Of a stretch of DNA of 64,000 nucleotides, positions 52,051 to 59,722 are shown in pieces (position 1 is the stretch's first letter; each line of letters starts with the position of its first letter). The DNA is from Candidatus Zhuqueibacterota bacterium (GTDB lineage: Bacteria > Zhuqueibacterota > Zhuqueibacteria > Oceanimicrobiales > Oceanimicrobiaceae), in NCBI GenBank assembly GCA_029262055.1, contig JAJDAD010000054.1, positions 27,187-91,186 of the forward strand, given 5' to 3'. The position numbers and the translations under genes are program-made. Below the pieces are notes generated by a model. It made no database searches. It was given only the letters and a program-made list of their open reading frames with translations, and was not told the origin of the DNA.

Positions 52051-52535
52051 TGCGCCGCCTCGTTGCCCGCCAGCGGGGGCCCGGCTCCGGCTGTTGCTTC
52101 ACCGGCTTTACTCTCTTCCTGTTCAACCAGGCTGAGGGCAAGCTCATGGTCGAAACCGTGGTGATTGGGATCTTCCTCAAAGCCACGATAAATCGCACGG
52201 CAGTGGTAGCAAATCGTGACCGTGCCCAGAACTTTGTACAGGATAAAATCAATTATTGTGGCGATGACTAGGCTTATCAGGTAGGTGTGATAGCTAAAAA
52301 TGACACCAATAGCAAAAATAATAATTCCCAATTTGGGGTTGAAATCCTTCTGCACATAAAAGCGTATTCTGTCACAAACCAGACAGCGGTCGACCTTTTC
52401 GCCTTTTGCCATGCTGGTAGAGAGGCTGAGTGGCGCCGAGTCCTGACAATGCTGGCAGACTCGGGTATCCGGGTTTTCGTCCAGGCGCACAAGAACATCT
52501 CTATCGCATTTCTCACAAACAAATTCTACAGTCAT
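52047..52535 (-). CDS. Zinc-ribbon membrane protein
   Basis: A 162-residue protein of no named family that I recognise. Three CxxC pairs are spaced through it: 'CEKCDRD', 'CQHCQDS', 'CLVCDRI', with a fourth near 'ICYHCRAI'. Between the third and fourth are two hydrophobic segments ('LGIIIFAIGVIFSYHTYLIS' and 'LVIATIIDFILYKVLGT'). The C-terminus is acidic/Ala-Gly rich. It overlaps moaD by four bases, so it is co-translated with it. The metal-type ribbon and the two-span topology suggest a membrane-linked metal or redox role, unproven. Confidence 0.7.
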   Translation of the reverse strand: MTVEFVCEKCDRDVLVRLDENPDTRVCQHCQDSAPLSLSTSMAKGEKVDRCLVCDRIRFYVQKDFNPKLGIIIFAIGVIFSYHTYLISLVIATIIDFILYKVLGTVTICYHCRAIYRGFEEDPNHHGFDHELALSLVEQEESKAGEATAGAGPPLAGNEAAQ

Positions 52536-52536
52536 A

Positions 52537-53217
52537 TCAGTTCAGGCTCGGGTCCTCGGGGACAAATTTCACTCTGCGGGCAATTCGCAGGGCAGTCACT
52601 TTTTGCTTTAGGAGTTCCTTGGTTTTCTGGTACCGGTTTTCAAGACTCTCCAGCTCCAGCAACGCTTGTTTTTCCGTTATGGTGAAATCGAGGATGGAGG
52701 CAACCTGGTTCATGATGGCCTCTAACGATTCGCTATCCATTTTGACCAGATCGTTGCTCCTCTCAATTCCAATTTCCTGCAAATACTGTTTCATGAGATC
52801 GACGAAGAGGTGCGTTTCATGCTCTTCGCGAAACTCCTTGTGATCGAATTTTCTGTCGGTCAGGTATTTTACCTGCGCTGTGCGGTACGGCTCCTCCTGC
52901 ACAAAATCCATGATCTTTATCCGACTCAGGCCGTAGAGTAGGATGTTGTACTTTCCGTCCTGGAGTTTTTCGATTTGCTCGATTTTGCCGACACAAGCGA
53001 TTTCATAAACGTCCGGATTGCCAAAATAGTTGCTTTCCCAACCTTTCTTCAGCAAGACCATTCCGAGAAGATTGTCTGCGGACCGTGCATCTTCGATCAT
53101 CTTGAGATATCTTGACTCGAAGATGTGTAACGGCAGAAACGTCTTGGGGAAAAATACAAGATTGGGCAACGGGAAAATCGGGATTTCGCGTAATGTCTTG
53201 ATTTTTTTTGTGCTCAA
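52537..53217 (-). CDS. Lon N-terminal (LAN) domain protein
   Basis: A 226-residue protein starting at a TTG. It contains only the substrate-binding LON domain: 'REIPIFPLPNLVFFPKTFLPLHIFESRYLKMIEDA' at the start, then 'EIACVGKIEQIEKLQDGKYNILLYGLSRIKI', followed by a helical tail. The ATPase and protease domains of Lon are absent. Free-standing versions are common in bacteria and are thought to bind unfolded or specific proteins. The role is unknown. It lies between queG and the zinc-ribbon gene. Confidence 0.9.
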   Translation of the reverse strand: MSTKKIKTLREIPIFPLPNLVFFPKTFLPLHIFESRYLKMIEDARSADNLLGMVLLKKGWESNYFGNPDVYEIACVGKIEQIEKLQDGKYNILLYGLSRIKIMDFVQEEPYRTAQVKYLTDRKFDHKEFREEHETHLFVDLMKQYLQEIGIERSNDLVKMDSESLEAIMNQVASILDFTITEKQALLELESLENRYQKTKELLKQKVTALRIARRVKFVPEDPSLN

Positions 53218-53244
53218 TTCTTGCTGCCTGCTAGTGTGCCGAGC

Positions 53245-54291
53245 CTAAAGTAGCCCGGTTTCGGTCATGATTTTTGACTTGGCCCACCTGGCATGTTCGG
53301 CAATCAGCGGCTCATCATCTTGCAGCAATTCCTCCAGAATGGGCAAGAACTGTTGATTGCGGGAGTTTCCCATAGCTACAGCTACATTCCTTAGAAACCC
53401 CTTGTATTTGGCTCTCTTAATCGGACTGCCTTTGAACCTGGCGCGGAACTGCTCAACTGTCAAGGACGCCAGCTCGTCGAGTCTTGGCGCCAGCAATCCC
53501 GGGCGCGGCTGAAACTCGGGATCCCGCGTACTCTGAGCACGATTGTTCCACGGACAGACATCCTGACAAATATCGCACCCGAAGACGTGATTCCCGATTC
53601 CGGCCCTTGTCTCGACCGGTATGTCGTCTCGCAACTCAATTGTCAGATACGAGATGCAACGTCTCGAGTCAAGCACGTAAGGCTCCAGGAGCGCGTCCGT
53701 CGGACACGCGTCGATACAACGTTGACAGGACCCGCAACGGTCAGGCGCCGGGTGGTCGTAATCCAGCTCAATGCTGGTGATGATTTCCCCAAGGAAGAAC
53801 CACGAGCCCAGTTTCTGATTAATGATGCAGGTGTTTTTGCCAAACCAACCAATGCCGGCATACTTTGCAAAGACTCTGTCAACGACCGGTCCGGTGTCGA
53901 CATAGGCCCGGGTAAGCACTGGTTCCGGTGCCTCTGCCTGGAGAAAGTCGATTAATTCAAAGAGCTTTTTTTGCAGAAGATCGTGGTAATCATCTCCCCA
54001 GGCGTAACGGGAAATCCAGCCACAGTCCCTGTCTTCTTTCTCGACCGACAACGGTTGTGGTGCATGATAGAACTTCGCACATACAATTACAGATTTTGCT
54101 TCCGGTACAACCTGACGAATATCGCTTTTCTTATCGGCGCTGCGTTCCAGGTACGCCATTTTGCCGGCGTATCCGGCCTCTATCCAATCGCGATAGAATG
54201 AAAGCTCCGGCACCGGTTCGACCGGCGCAATTCCCACCAGTTCAAAACCGAGGTCCGCTGCTTTGTGTTTTATCTGCTCGGTAAGAGACAT
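53245..54291 (-). CDS. queG: Epoxyqueuosine reductase QueG
   Basis: A 348-residue cobalamin- and Fe-S-dependent enzyme. 'YVDTGPVVDRVFAKYAGIGWFGKNTCIINQ' is the catalytic region with the acidic residue, and two 4Fe-4S clusters are held by 'CGSCQRCIDACPTDAL' and 'CDICQDVCPWN'. A HEAT-like repeat ends the protein. It performs the last step of queuosine formation in tRNA. It starts three bases after the Rieske gene's stop codon. Confidence 0.96.
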   Translation of the reverse strand: MSLTEQIKHKAADLGFELVGIAPVEPVPELSFYRDWIEAGYAGKMAYLERSADKKSDIRQVVPEAKSVIVCAKFYHAPQPLSVEKEDRDCGWISRYAWGDDYHDLLQKKLFELIDFLQAEAPEPVLTRAYVDTGPVVDRVFAKYAGIGWFGKNTCIINQKLGSWFFLGEIITSIELDYDHPAPDRCGSCQRCIDACPTDALLEPYVLDSRRCISYLTIELRDDIPVETRAGIGNHVFGCDICQDVCPWNNRAQSTRDPEFQPRPGLLAPRLDELASLTVEQFRARFKGSPIKRAKYKGFLRNVAVAMGNSRNQQFLPILEELLQDDEPLIAEHARWAKSKIMTETGLL

Positions 54292-54294
54292 GCA

Positions 54295-54600
54295 CTATAC
54301 TTTCAGGCACACCCTGTTCTCCTGCACCTGCACGACATGCGTCTCAACCTCTATTTCGGGATTCTGTGTGTTTTGGCCGGTTGTGACGTCAAAGAACCAA
54401 TTATGCCAGGGACACTTTACGATTTTACCAGTGAGCTGTCCCTCGCCCAGGGGACCACCTTTATGCGAACAGAGGTTGCCGGTAGCGTAGTATGTTCCGT
54501 CAACGTTGTAAAGGGCTACTTGCTGCGATGCGAGTTTGACGACTTTGCATTCGCCCGGCCTCAGCTCGTCAGTATAAGCTATGTTGATGTATTCTTGCAC
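54295..54600 (-). CDS. Rieske-type [2Fe-2S] protein
   Basis: A protein of 101 residues from the GTG at 54600; the open frame extends upstream but that part has no family likeness. The Rieske ligands are in 'CSHKGGPLGEG' (CxH) and 'CPWHNWFFD' (CxxH), and 'VVKLASQQVALYNVDGTYYATGNL' precedes them. Small stand-alone Rieske proteins act as electron carriers for oxygenases or nitrite reductase-like enzymes. No matching oxygenase is adjacent. It ends directly before queG. Confidence 0.88.
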   Translation of the reverse strand: MQEYINIAYTDELRPGECKVVKLASQQVALYNVDGTYYATGNLCSHKGGPLGEGQLTGKIVKCPWHNWFFDVTTGQNTQNPEIEVETHVVQVQENRVCLKV

Positions 54601-54772
54601 TTTAACTCGTAATGATATACGACTGTAACGCTCCGTTAGAAGGCAGGTCAATATAGGGACAGTGCGGCAGAAGTTCAAGATAAAATCGCAAGAATGCGGG
54701 GTAGGTATGCAGAGGAAAATCGTAAGACAGGGGGGTGATGCTGCCGGCATCCGGTGTCAAATCGACATCGCC

Positions 54773-56500
54773 CTACTCCTGCTCATAGATGGTTACGCCC
54801 CAGTGCTCGGGGTCGTACGGTGGCGACATATTCCATTCTTCAAAAGAGTGCGAATCGTCACTTTCGTAGTAAAGTAGATAGTCGCCGCTCGGCAAGCGCA
54901 TGGTTTGATCGATCAAACGATTCTTGGAACTCCCGCCTGCAGCCGTAGTTGAGCGGTATTGCATTTCCCAGACAATGTCGCCAGTTTCATCGTCTTCAAT
55001 CCAGGCAAAATCGTGCATTGAGCCATGGGTACCTTCTCCGATAGCGTAAATACGGATCTCGGTTTCTTTTCCCAACCTGAATCGTTCGCGTTCCCGCGCA
55101 TCGTCACCGACCCGGATGATTTGGGCCAGGGTCCTGGAATTCAGATGTTGGTCAATAACGTCGCCGCTGTTATAATTGCTGTCGGCCGCAAGAATGGTTA
55201 TGCCCCAGTTCTCCTGGTCGTAGGGCGGGGCTTCGTTCCATTCGGAGAAGGAATGATTGTCGTCCGTCACACAGTATACGACATAGTTGCCCTTTCTGAG
55301 GTTGATGACGCGATCGTATAGACGGTTTTTGCTGGCGCCGCCGGCATGCTCAGTACTCCTATAGTCCAGTTGCCAGACTTTTTTATGGGTGTTTGAGTCG
55401 ATAATCCAGGAGTAGTCAAACATTTTCCTGTCCATTCCTTCGCCGAGCGCGTAGATTCTGACTGCCAGATTTTTTTTGCATGTAATCGGCTTGGAGCGAA
55501 GTTCATTGTCTCTGACTCGGGTCAATTTGAGAATGACATTTTCCGCATCGATCTCGGCGACGTTTGTCTGGCGGACGAAGCGTCTCATTTCAGGATCTAC
55601 TGTCCTAATGGTAAGGCCCCAGAATGCCGGATCCAAAGGGGGCGCCTCATTCCAGCGGTACGGGGAGTGCGAGTCGTCGGTAACGTAGAACGCAGTGTAT
55701 TTTCCCTTGGGCAGGAACAAGGTCCGGTCCACCAGCCGGTTTTTCTTTGCGCCACCGGCATGGTCGGAATCATCGTAAGTGAACTTCCAAACCCTCTGTC
55801 TGGTATCGGTATTGATGATCCAGCCATAGTCGAATGAACCGTCTTTTCTGGCCTCTCCCAACGCATAGATTTGAATATCGAGCGGGCGTTGTACTTCGAA
55901 AGCCTGCCGCACATGGGCTTCGTTATCAGACCCCAGCAGGGAAACGAGGGCCTCTTTGGTGAACATATTGCGAACGTCCACGATTCTTTCGGCAGAATTC
56001 CTGTTGCCCCTACCGGTGACAACGATTTTGAATTGCTTCCACTCTTTCTTGTAGGTGTGGTAACTTTCCTCTTCATCACCGTCAAAGAGATGGTCAAAAA
56101 AGCGTTCAAGGCCCCAAAACTCCTTGTCCTTGGTTTTGTAGTAATGGTATGGAAAGGAAGAATAATAGACTTCGTAGTCGCCGGCGTCCAGCGTGATGCT
56201 GTCCCTGAACTGTACCAGGCGGCGTCCGCGGTCACGCATGTCGGCCTCCTGGTCTATCCAGACAACTTCCCTTGTCGCTGCATTCAGGACCCAGGCACGT
56301 GTGAATGCAACGCTTTGCTTCCTACCTTTGCGAAAACCCGTGCCGTTGATTTCAACCTGTTGGTCCTGTTCCAGGTTGAAGCCATCTACCTTGATTTCAC
56401 GCGGTACGATGTTCTCGATTTCGCTAAGGATTTGTTGTGCGGGACAGTAAGTGGCTGCCACGAGCAGCCCTAATATGGAAAGATTGTTTAATGATTTCAT
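54773..56500 (-). CDS. Secreted protein with three tandem repeats of an unrecognised domain
   Basis: A 575-residue protein with a signal peptide (residues 1 to about 21). Three units of about 120-150 residues (roughly 205-310, 345-440 and 475-575) share the order 'IYALGEG', 'DY(G/S)WII', 'VW...Y', 'AGGA.KNR', 'L..G.Y..Y..TDDSHS' and 'WNEAPP.D...WG.TI'. A degenerate fourth copy at residues 45-140 shares 'TRAWVL', 'VVWIDQ' and 'GDYEVYYSS'. I recognise no named family. The invariant His, Asp, Trp, Asn and Lys-Asn-Arg suggest a ligand site repeated three times. Its role is unknown. A Rieske gene follows 172 bases downstream. Confidence 0.8.
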   Translation of the reverse strand: MKSLNNLSILGLLVAATYCPAQQILSEIENIVPREIKVDGFNLEQDQQVEINGTGFRKGRKQSVAFTRAWVLNAATREVVWIDQEADMRDRGRRLVQFRDSITLDAGDYEVYYSSFPYHYYKTKDKEFWGLERFFDHLFDGDEEESYHTYKKEWKQFKIVVTGRGNRNSAERIVDVRNMFTKEALVSLLGSDNEAHVRQAFEVQRPLDIQIYALGEARKDGSFDYGWIINTDTRQRVWKFTYDDSDHAGGAKKNRLVDRTLFLPKGKYTAFYVTDDSHSPYRWNEAPPLDPAFWGLTIRTVDPEMRRFVRQTNVAEIDAENVILKLTRVRDNELRSKPITCKKNLAVRIYALGEGMDRKMFDYSWIIDSNTHKKVWQLDYRSTEHAGGASKNRLYDRVINLRKGNYVVYCVTDDNHSFSEWNEAPPYDQENWGITILAADSNYNSGDVIDQHLNSRTLAQIIRVGDDARERERFRLGKETEIRIYAIGEGTHGSMHDFAWIEDDETGDIVWEMQYRSTTAAGGSSKNRLIDQTMRLPSGDYLLYYESDDSHSFEEWNMSPPYDPEHWGVTIYEQE

Positions 56501-56623
56501 ACGAAAATGACTCCTGCGACCCGTGCGATAGTTTTTGTCCGTTCAGGTTCCTCTGCTTACGGCGCTTGCTCCTGAAAGTTACCATTTATCGTGAATTCGC
56601 CCGGGTGCAGGGGCCATTTTTAC

Positions 56624-56968
56624 TTAGTCTTTCTTGGTTAGCTTTGTTGCAATGAAGTAGAACAGGATGAGGGACAGTCCGCCTAGAATGAGCATGGCGC
56701 TGATAGTCGCCTCCTCCTGCCGGAAGTTGGGAACCATTTGTCCGACCAGAATCGCCAGGCCGAGTGCTACTGAAACCATGCCCCATTTCAATGAACTTGG
56801 CAGATTGTTCTCCTGCTGCCTTTGGAATAACGCTTTTACATCCGCATCACTAAGTCCTTTGTCGACAGCTTTGCGGCGTACAGCATTATCGGAGATGTTT
56901 CGAACGATTGCTACCAGCGAAAAAAAGGACACTGTTATCGCAACGAGTGGAATCCATACTTCTGACAT
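56624..56968 (-). CDS. DUF6249-like small membrane protein
   Basis: The ATG at 56968, with GAGGAGG upstream, gives 114 residues. The open frame reaches 57139, but that part lies across a predicted promoter and has no likeness. Three hydrophobic segments (about residues 5-22, 62-77 and 87-105) surround a polar region 'NAVRRKAVDKGLSDADVKALFQRQ'. The layout matches DUF6249 proteins, which are often encoded near ECF sigma factors. It diverges from the ECF sigma gene, and the two have look-alike promoters. Confidence 0.7.
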   Translation of the reverse strand: MSEVWIPLVAITVSFFSLVAIVRNISDNAVRRKAVDKGLSDADVKALFQRQQENNLPSSLKWGMVSVALGLAILVGQMVPNFRQEEATISAMLILGGLSLILFYFIATKLTKKD

Positions 56969-57026
56969 TTGAAGCCTCCTCAGGGATGATTCATATCTCT
57001 CTTTTTTGTTGATACCTGTTGCTGCA

Positions 57027-57054
57027 TAGGACAGCTTATTTCTGCAAATGTTGC
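57027..57054 (-). promoter_or_regulatory. Putative ECF-type promoter of the DUF6249-like gene
   Basis: On the minus strand, GCAAC (57054-57050) and GTCCTA (57032-57027) are separated by 17 bases. This is the same architecture and nearly the same sequence as the promoter before the sigma gene. The transcript would start around 57019, leaving a leader of about 50 bases that carries the GAGGAGG ribosome site. Confidence 0.6.
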
Positions 57055-57357
57055 ATCTGGTGGTGTGGAAAAGTAGATTCCAGACCGGGGGTGCAATTGT
57101 CAAAATATTTGAGGCCGTGGATTGGCACCGATACAACACGGATGAAAAGAGTATCGAGAAGGTGAAGATTTCGCCGGGATCCCTGGCAGTTTTTCCTTGG
57201 AGAGAAAATCTACTAAAGATAGTCCGGGCAGAAATGCTGCTGTCAGGATATTCGAGGGCATTTATTCTAACTTTAGTTGTAGAGACAAATCAGCGGCAAC
57301 CCGTGTCCAAACATTTCTTGGAGAAACGACTTTATAGCGGGACGCAAACAAATAATT

Positions 57358-57385
57358 GCAACATTGCTCGATAACGGCTGTCTAA
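57358..57385 (+). promoter_or_regulatory. Putative autoregulated ECF-type promoter of the sigma gene
   Basis: GCAAC (57358-57362) and GTCTAA (57380-57385) are 17 bases apart, preceded by T and followed by T, giving TGCAACATT ... GCTGTCTAAT. It matches the divergent promoter before the DUF6249-like gene. The predicted start of transcription falls at about the ATG at 57393, so the mRNA may be leaderless, in keeping with the lack of a ribosome site. Confidence 0.6.
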
Positions 57386-57392
57386 TAGAGTT

Positions 57393-57971
57393 ATGGGAGA
57401 TTCAGTAGAGCTTGTCAAGAAAATCATCCAGGGCGATTCGCACAAGTTTTATGACCTGATCGAGGAGAACAAACGTCTGGTCTACAATATCGTCGGTCGC
57501 ATGGTTGCAAACAGAGCGGATCGCGAGGATATTTGCCAGGATGTTTTTGTGAAGGTCTATCGCAATCTCGGCAGCTTTCACTTCGAATCCAAACTGTCAA
57601 CCTGGATCGCCCGCATCGCGTTCAACACCTGTTTTAATTATTTAAAGAAGAAGAAAGTCCCGCTTTTCGACGATAATGCTCCCGACGGCGAGACGGTGCA
57701 ATCCGCACTGCTCGACTTCGCCGCAACACCGGAGCAGGCAGCGGTGAAAGGCGATATTGCACGCAGAGTCCAGTCCGAGGTGGAAAATTTGTCGCCACAC
57801 TACCGCACCATCGTCATTCTTTACCATCTCGAAGAAATGAGTTACGCGGAAATTGCCGGGATAATGGACCTGCCTGCAGGTACGGTGAAAAGCTACCTGT
57901 TCCGGGCGCGTCAACAGTTGAAAAAGAGAATTTCAGAAAAGTATGTTGAGGCAGAACTATGGCAAGATTGA
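57393..57971 (+). CDS. ECF-type RNA polymerase sigma factor
   Basis: A 192-residue sigma-70 family factor with only regions 2 and 4. Region 2 includes 'FYDLIEENKRLVYNIVGRMVANRADREDICQDVFVKVYRNLGSF', and region 4 includes 'LSPHYRTIVILYHLEEMSYAEIAGIMDLPAGTVKSYLFRARQQLKK'. This is the ECF layout. It overlaps the next gene by 13 bases, which encodes the likely membrane anti-sigma. The promoter at 57358-57385 has an ECF shape and sits next to its own start, so autoregulation is likely. Confidence 0.95.
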   Translation: MGDSVELVKKIIQGDSHKFYDLIEENKRLVYNIVGRMVANRADREDICQDVFVKVYRNLGSFHFESKLSTWIARIAFNTCFNYLKKKKVPLFDDNAPDGETVQSALLDFAATPEQAAVKGDIARRVQSEVENLSPHYRTIVILYHLEEMSYAEIAGIMDLPAGTVKSYLFRARQQLKKRISEKYVEAELWQD

Positions 57972-58471
57972 ATTTAAGCGACGAGCAAATCCAGGAACAT
58001 CTCGATGGACTGAGGGAAGGCAGGGAAAGTACTATTCAGGGCGAGAAACAGCTTTCGGCGGAATCACAGGCTGCGCTGGACGAGTACCGTAGTCTATACA
58101 GGGAACTGTCTGAGGAAGTGGAGGTCAATCTTTCACAGGATTTCTCCCGGCTTGTGATGGAGCGCGTCGAGGCAGAGGTGGCAGGAGAAGCCCAGAGAGC
58201 TCCGATGCACGCGATACTTTCCGTGGTGAGTGCCGTACTTGCTGTGGGAGTCGTTCTGATGGCGTTCAGCAGTGAGATTCTCGGAGTGATGCTGCCAGTC
58301 CTGTCGAGAACCGCAAGTAACGTCCAATTTGTCAGGGATTACCTTGCGCAGACCAGCATTGACTTGAACCTCCTGGGTTTGAGCGTTTTAGTGCTTATTC
58401 TTCTGACAGGCATCGACTATCTGGTGAGACATTCGAGGAGTTCTTTGTTTCAAAGCTGTCTGCACTTTTGA
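57959..58471 (+). CDS. Probable membrane anti-sigma factor
   Basis: A 170-residue protein overlapping the sigma gene by 13 bases. Its first 85 residues are polar and helical ('LSDEQIQEHLDGLREGRES', 'ALDEYRSLYRELSEEVE') and are the likely sigma-binding part. Two hydrophobic segments follow (about 85-110 and 135-150, 'LLGLSVLVLILLTGIDYLV'). No zinc-binding HxxxCxxC anti-sigma motif is present, so it is assigned by position, overlap and topology. A signal from outside the membrane could release the sigma factor. Confidence 0.75.
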   Translation: MARLNLSDEQIQEHLDGLREGRESTIQGEKQLSAESQAALDEYRSLYRELSEEVEVNLSQDFSRLVMERVEAEVAGEAQRAPMHAILSVVSAVLAVGVVLMAFSSEILGVMLPVLSRTASNVQFVRDYLAQTSIDLNLLGLSVLVLILLTGIDYLVRHSRSSLFQSCLHF

Positions 58472-58680
58472 GACCGCAAAGCGGTCAAACACCGTAGCCC
58501 AGGGTTAAACGTAGTGCAACCCCGGGCAAAAGCAGAAAACAGATGATGACCCTGAAGGGTCTGCACATCGCCTCCATTGTTGAACCCCGTTGGGGTTCTC
58601 GAGTTGTGGGGATCCGCTGGCCCCAGGGTTGCCCAAAAACAGCGCAACCCCGGTTTTGGAATTTGACGCTTTCAGCGTCA
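58472..58680. repeat. Cluster of small palindromes (composite dispersed element)
   Basis: Immediately after the anti-sigma stop codon lie several short perfect palindromes in a row. They are GACCGCAAAGCGGTC (58472-58486), GCCCAGGGTT...AACCCCGGGC (58497-58527), GACCCTGAAGGGTC (58548-58561), GAACCCCGTTGGGGTTC (58582-58598) and TGACGCTTTCAGCGTCA (58664-58680). A second CCCAGGGTTGC/GCGCAACCCCGG pair lies between the last two. The row is too ordered for chance and resembles composite intergenic elements. No protein is encoded. It may act as a terminator or mRNA-stability structure. Confidence 0.7.
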
Positions 58681-59173
58681 TGCGACCGATTCAGCTAGCG
58701 GTAATGCGCATGCCTTGTAAACGCATTGGCATATCTCTACCTAACCTACTCTGCCATTAAGTATAGAGCTGGCTCCTTCAGAAATCTCCCCTTTTTTATA
58801 GAATTTTTGACAATGCCTCGTTACACGAGTGTCCCAAGATGCAAAAAAGTGTCGGTCAGAAACTCAGAGATACAGATTCCGGGTGAAGCCTTATTTGAAA
58901 TATGAAAAATAGTATTCGTTTGGCGGCGCGTCAACTTCTGCGAATATAAAACAGATGGCTTTAAAGGAAAGACAAATCTCGGTTATAGGTTGATTTGGAT
59001 GGGTGGCGGTATTCCGCAGGAATGACATGCTGGTAAGAACAAGTAGGTTCTTTTTCAATTCATACTCCCCAATCAGTATGCTCAAGGCTGTGATTTCCAC
59101 GGTATTTCGCAAGCCGCGAAATACCGTGGAAAGACAATCACAAGCGGAATCAAAGACAAGCGGGGCAACAAAA
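58681..59173. other. Non-coding stretch with a 17-bp hairpin
   Basis: No gene is supported in these 493 bases. A minus-strand frame, 58891-59112, starts with TTG inside the hairpin and has no ribosome site or family likeness. The only structural feature is the perfect inverted repeat at 59094-59132, listed separately. Confidence 0.4.
59094..59132. repeat. Perfect 17-bp inverted repeat
   Basis: The arm TTTCCACGGTATTTCGC (59094-59110) is the exact reverse complement of GCGAAATACCGTGGAAA (59116-59132), around the loop AAGCC. It lies 41 bases beyond the end of the minus-strand DUF4242 gene. No T-run follows on either strand, so it is not a standard intrinsic terminator. It could stabilise the 3' end of that mRNA or be an element end. 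Confidence 0.8.
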
Positions 59174-59452
59174 CTAGTTGTCTTCCGCTGTCGTTGGGTC
59201 TATGACCGTTTTGATTTGTGAAATACGGTTTGCCGGAAACCCGCCTTTTAGCGCATGTTCACGAACGACGTCTTCGTTGGGAGCTATGTAGATACAATAG
59301 AGCTTGTCGCCGGTAACGTAGCTCTGCAGCCATTGTATCTTTGGCCCTATGTCCTGCAGTACATTGCAGGATTTTTGCGAAACTAATTGAAGTTCCTCCG
59401 CAGACAGTTTGCCGGCTTCGGGTATTTCCCTTTCTATAAGGTACTTAGGCAT
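59174..59452 (-). CDS. DUF4242-domain protein
   Basis: A 92-residue protein matching DUF4242 across its length: 'MPKYLIEREIPEAGKLSAEEL', 'CNVLQDIGPKIQWLQSYV', 'DKLYCIYIAPNEDVVREHA' and 'GGFPANRISQIKTVIDPTTAE'. The family includes small ferredoxin-like-fold proteins, one of which (SCO4226) binds nickel. The function here is unknown. A 12-bp palindrome lies 41 bases upstream of its start. Confidence 0.9.
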   Translation of the reverse strand: MPKYLIEREIPEAGKLSAEELQLVSQKSCNVLQDIGPKIQWLQSYVTGDKLYCIYIAPNEDVVREHALKGGFPANRISQIKTVIDPTTAEDN

Positions 59453-59493
59453 CAGTTTTTCCTTTTGTTCTGGTTCAAATGACCATAAATGTT

Positions 59494-59520
59494 ACTCTGA
59501 CAGGCCATGCCTGTCAGAGT
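59494..59520. repeat. Perfect 12-bp palindrome upstream of the DUF4242 gene
   Basis: ACTCTGACAGGC (59494-59505) and GCCTGTCAGAGT (59509-59520) pair exactly around CAT. The core 'CTGACAGGC...GCCTGTCAG' is of the style of dispersed REP-like repeats. It lies in the region between the DUF4242 gene and the SDR gene, both on the minus strand. It could be the terminator-like stem of the SDR transcript, but no T-run follows. Confidence 0.7.
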
Positions 59521-59722
59521 GGGAGATTCAATTAAAGTTGGCGCGACTCAACAGGTCCCCGAGTTGTCGAGGAGGAGTTTTCAACAAGAAAGGTTTCCAG
59601 CAGAGAAGCCAGTACTCTGGGGCCTGTTGCATCGGATTCGCCCGATGCCAAATTCCAGGGTGTGAACTTTGAATTGATTCATTTTCTCCTTTCATTGTTT
59701 GTAGTTGATTGATTTGTAGCCT

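Larger units (their letters stand above)
56969..57392. other. Divergent regulatory region between the DUF6249-like gene and the ECF sigma gene
   Basis: The 424 bases between the two divergent start codons contain no supported gene. They hold one ECF-type promoter facing each way (57027-57054 and 57358-57385). The middle, 57060-57350, shows nothing that I can assign. An in-frame plus-strand reading from 57048 to 57374 has no family likeness. Confidence 0.45.

Noticed and set aside
56501..56600. GTAAC-N17-GTAAGC upstream of the triplicated-repeat gene as a third ECF promoter
   Set aside because: The -10 part differs from the other two at key positions, so membership in the same regulon is not supported.
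58891..59112. 73-codon minus-strand frame between the palindrome row and the 17-bp hairpin
   Set aside because: Its TTG start lies inside the hairpin, no ribosome site precedes it and it matches nothing.
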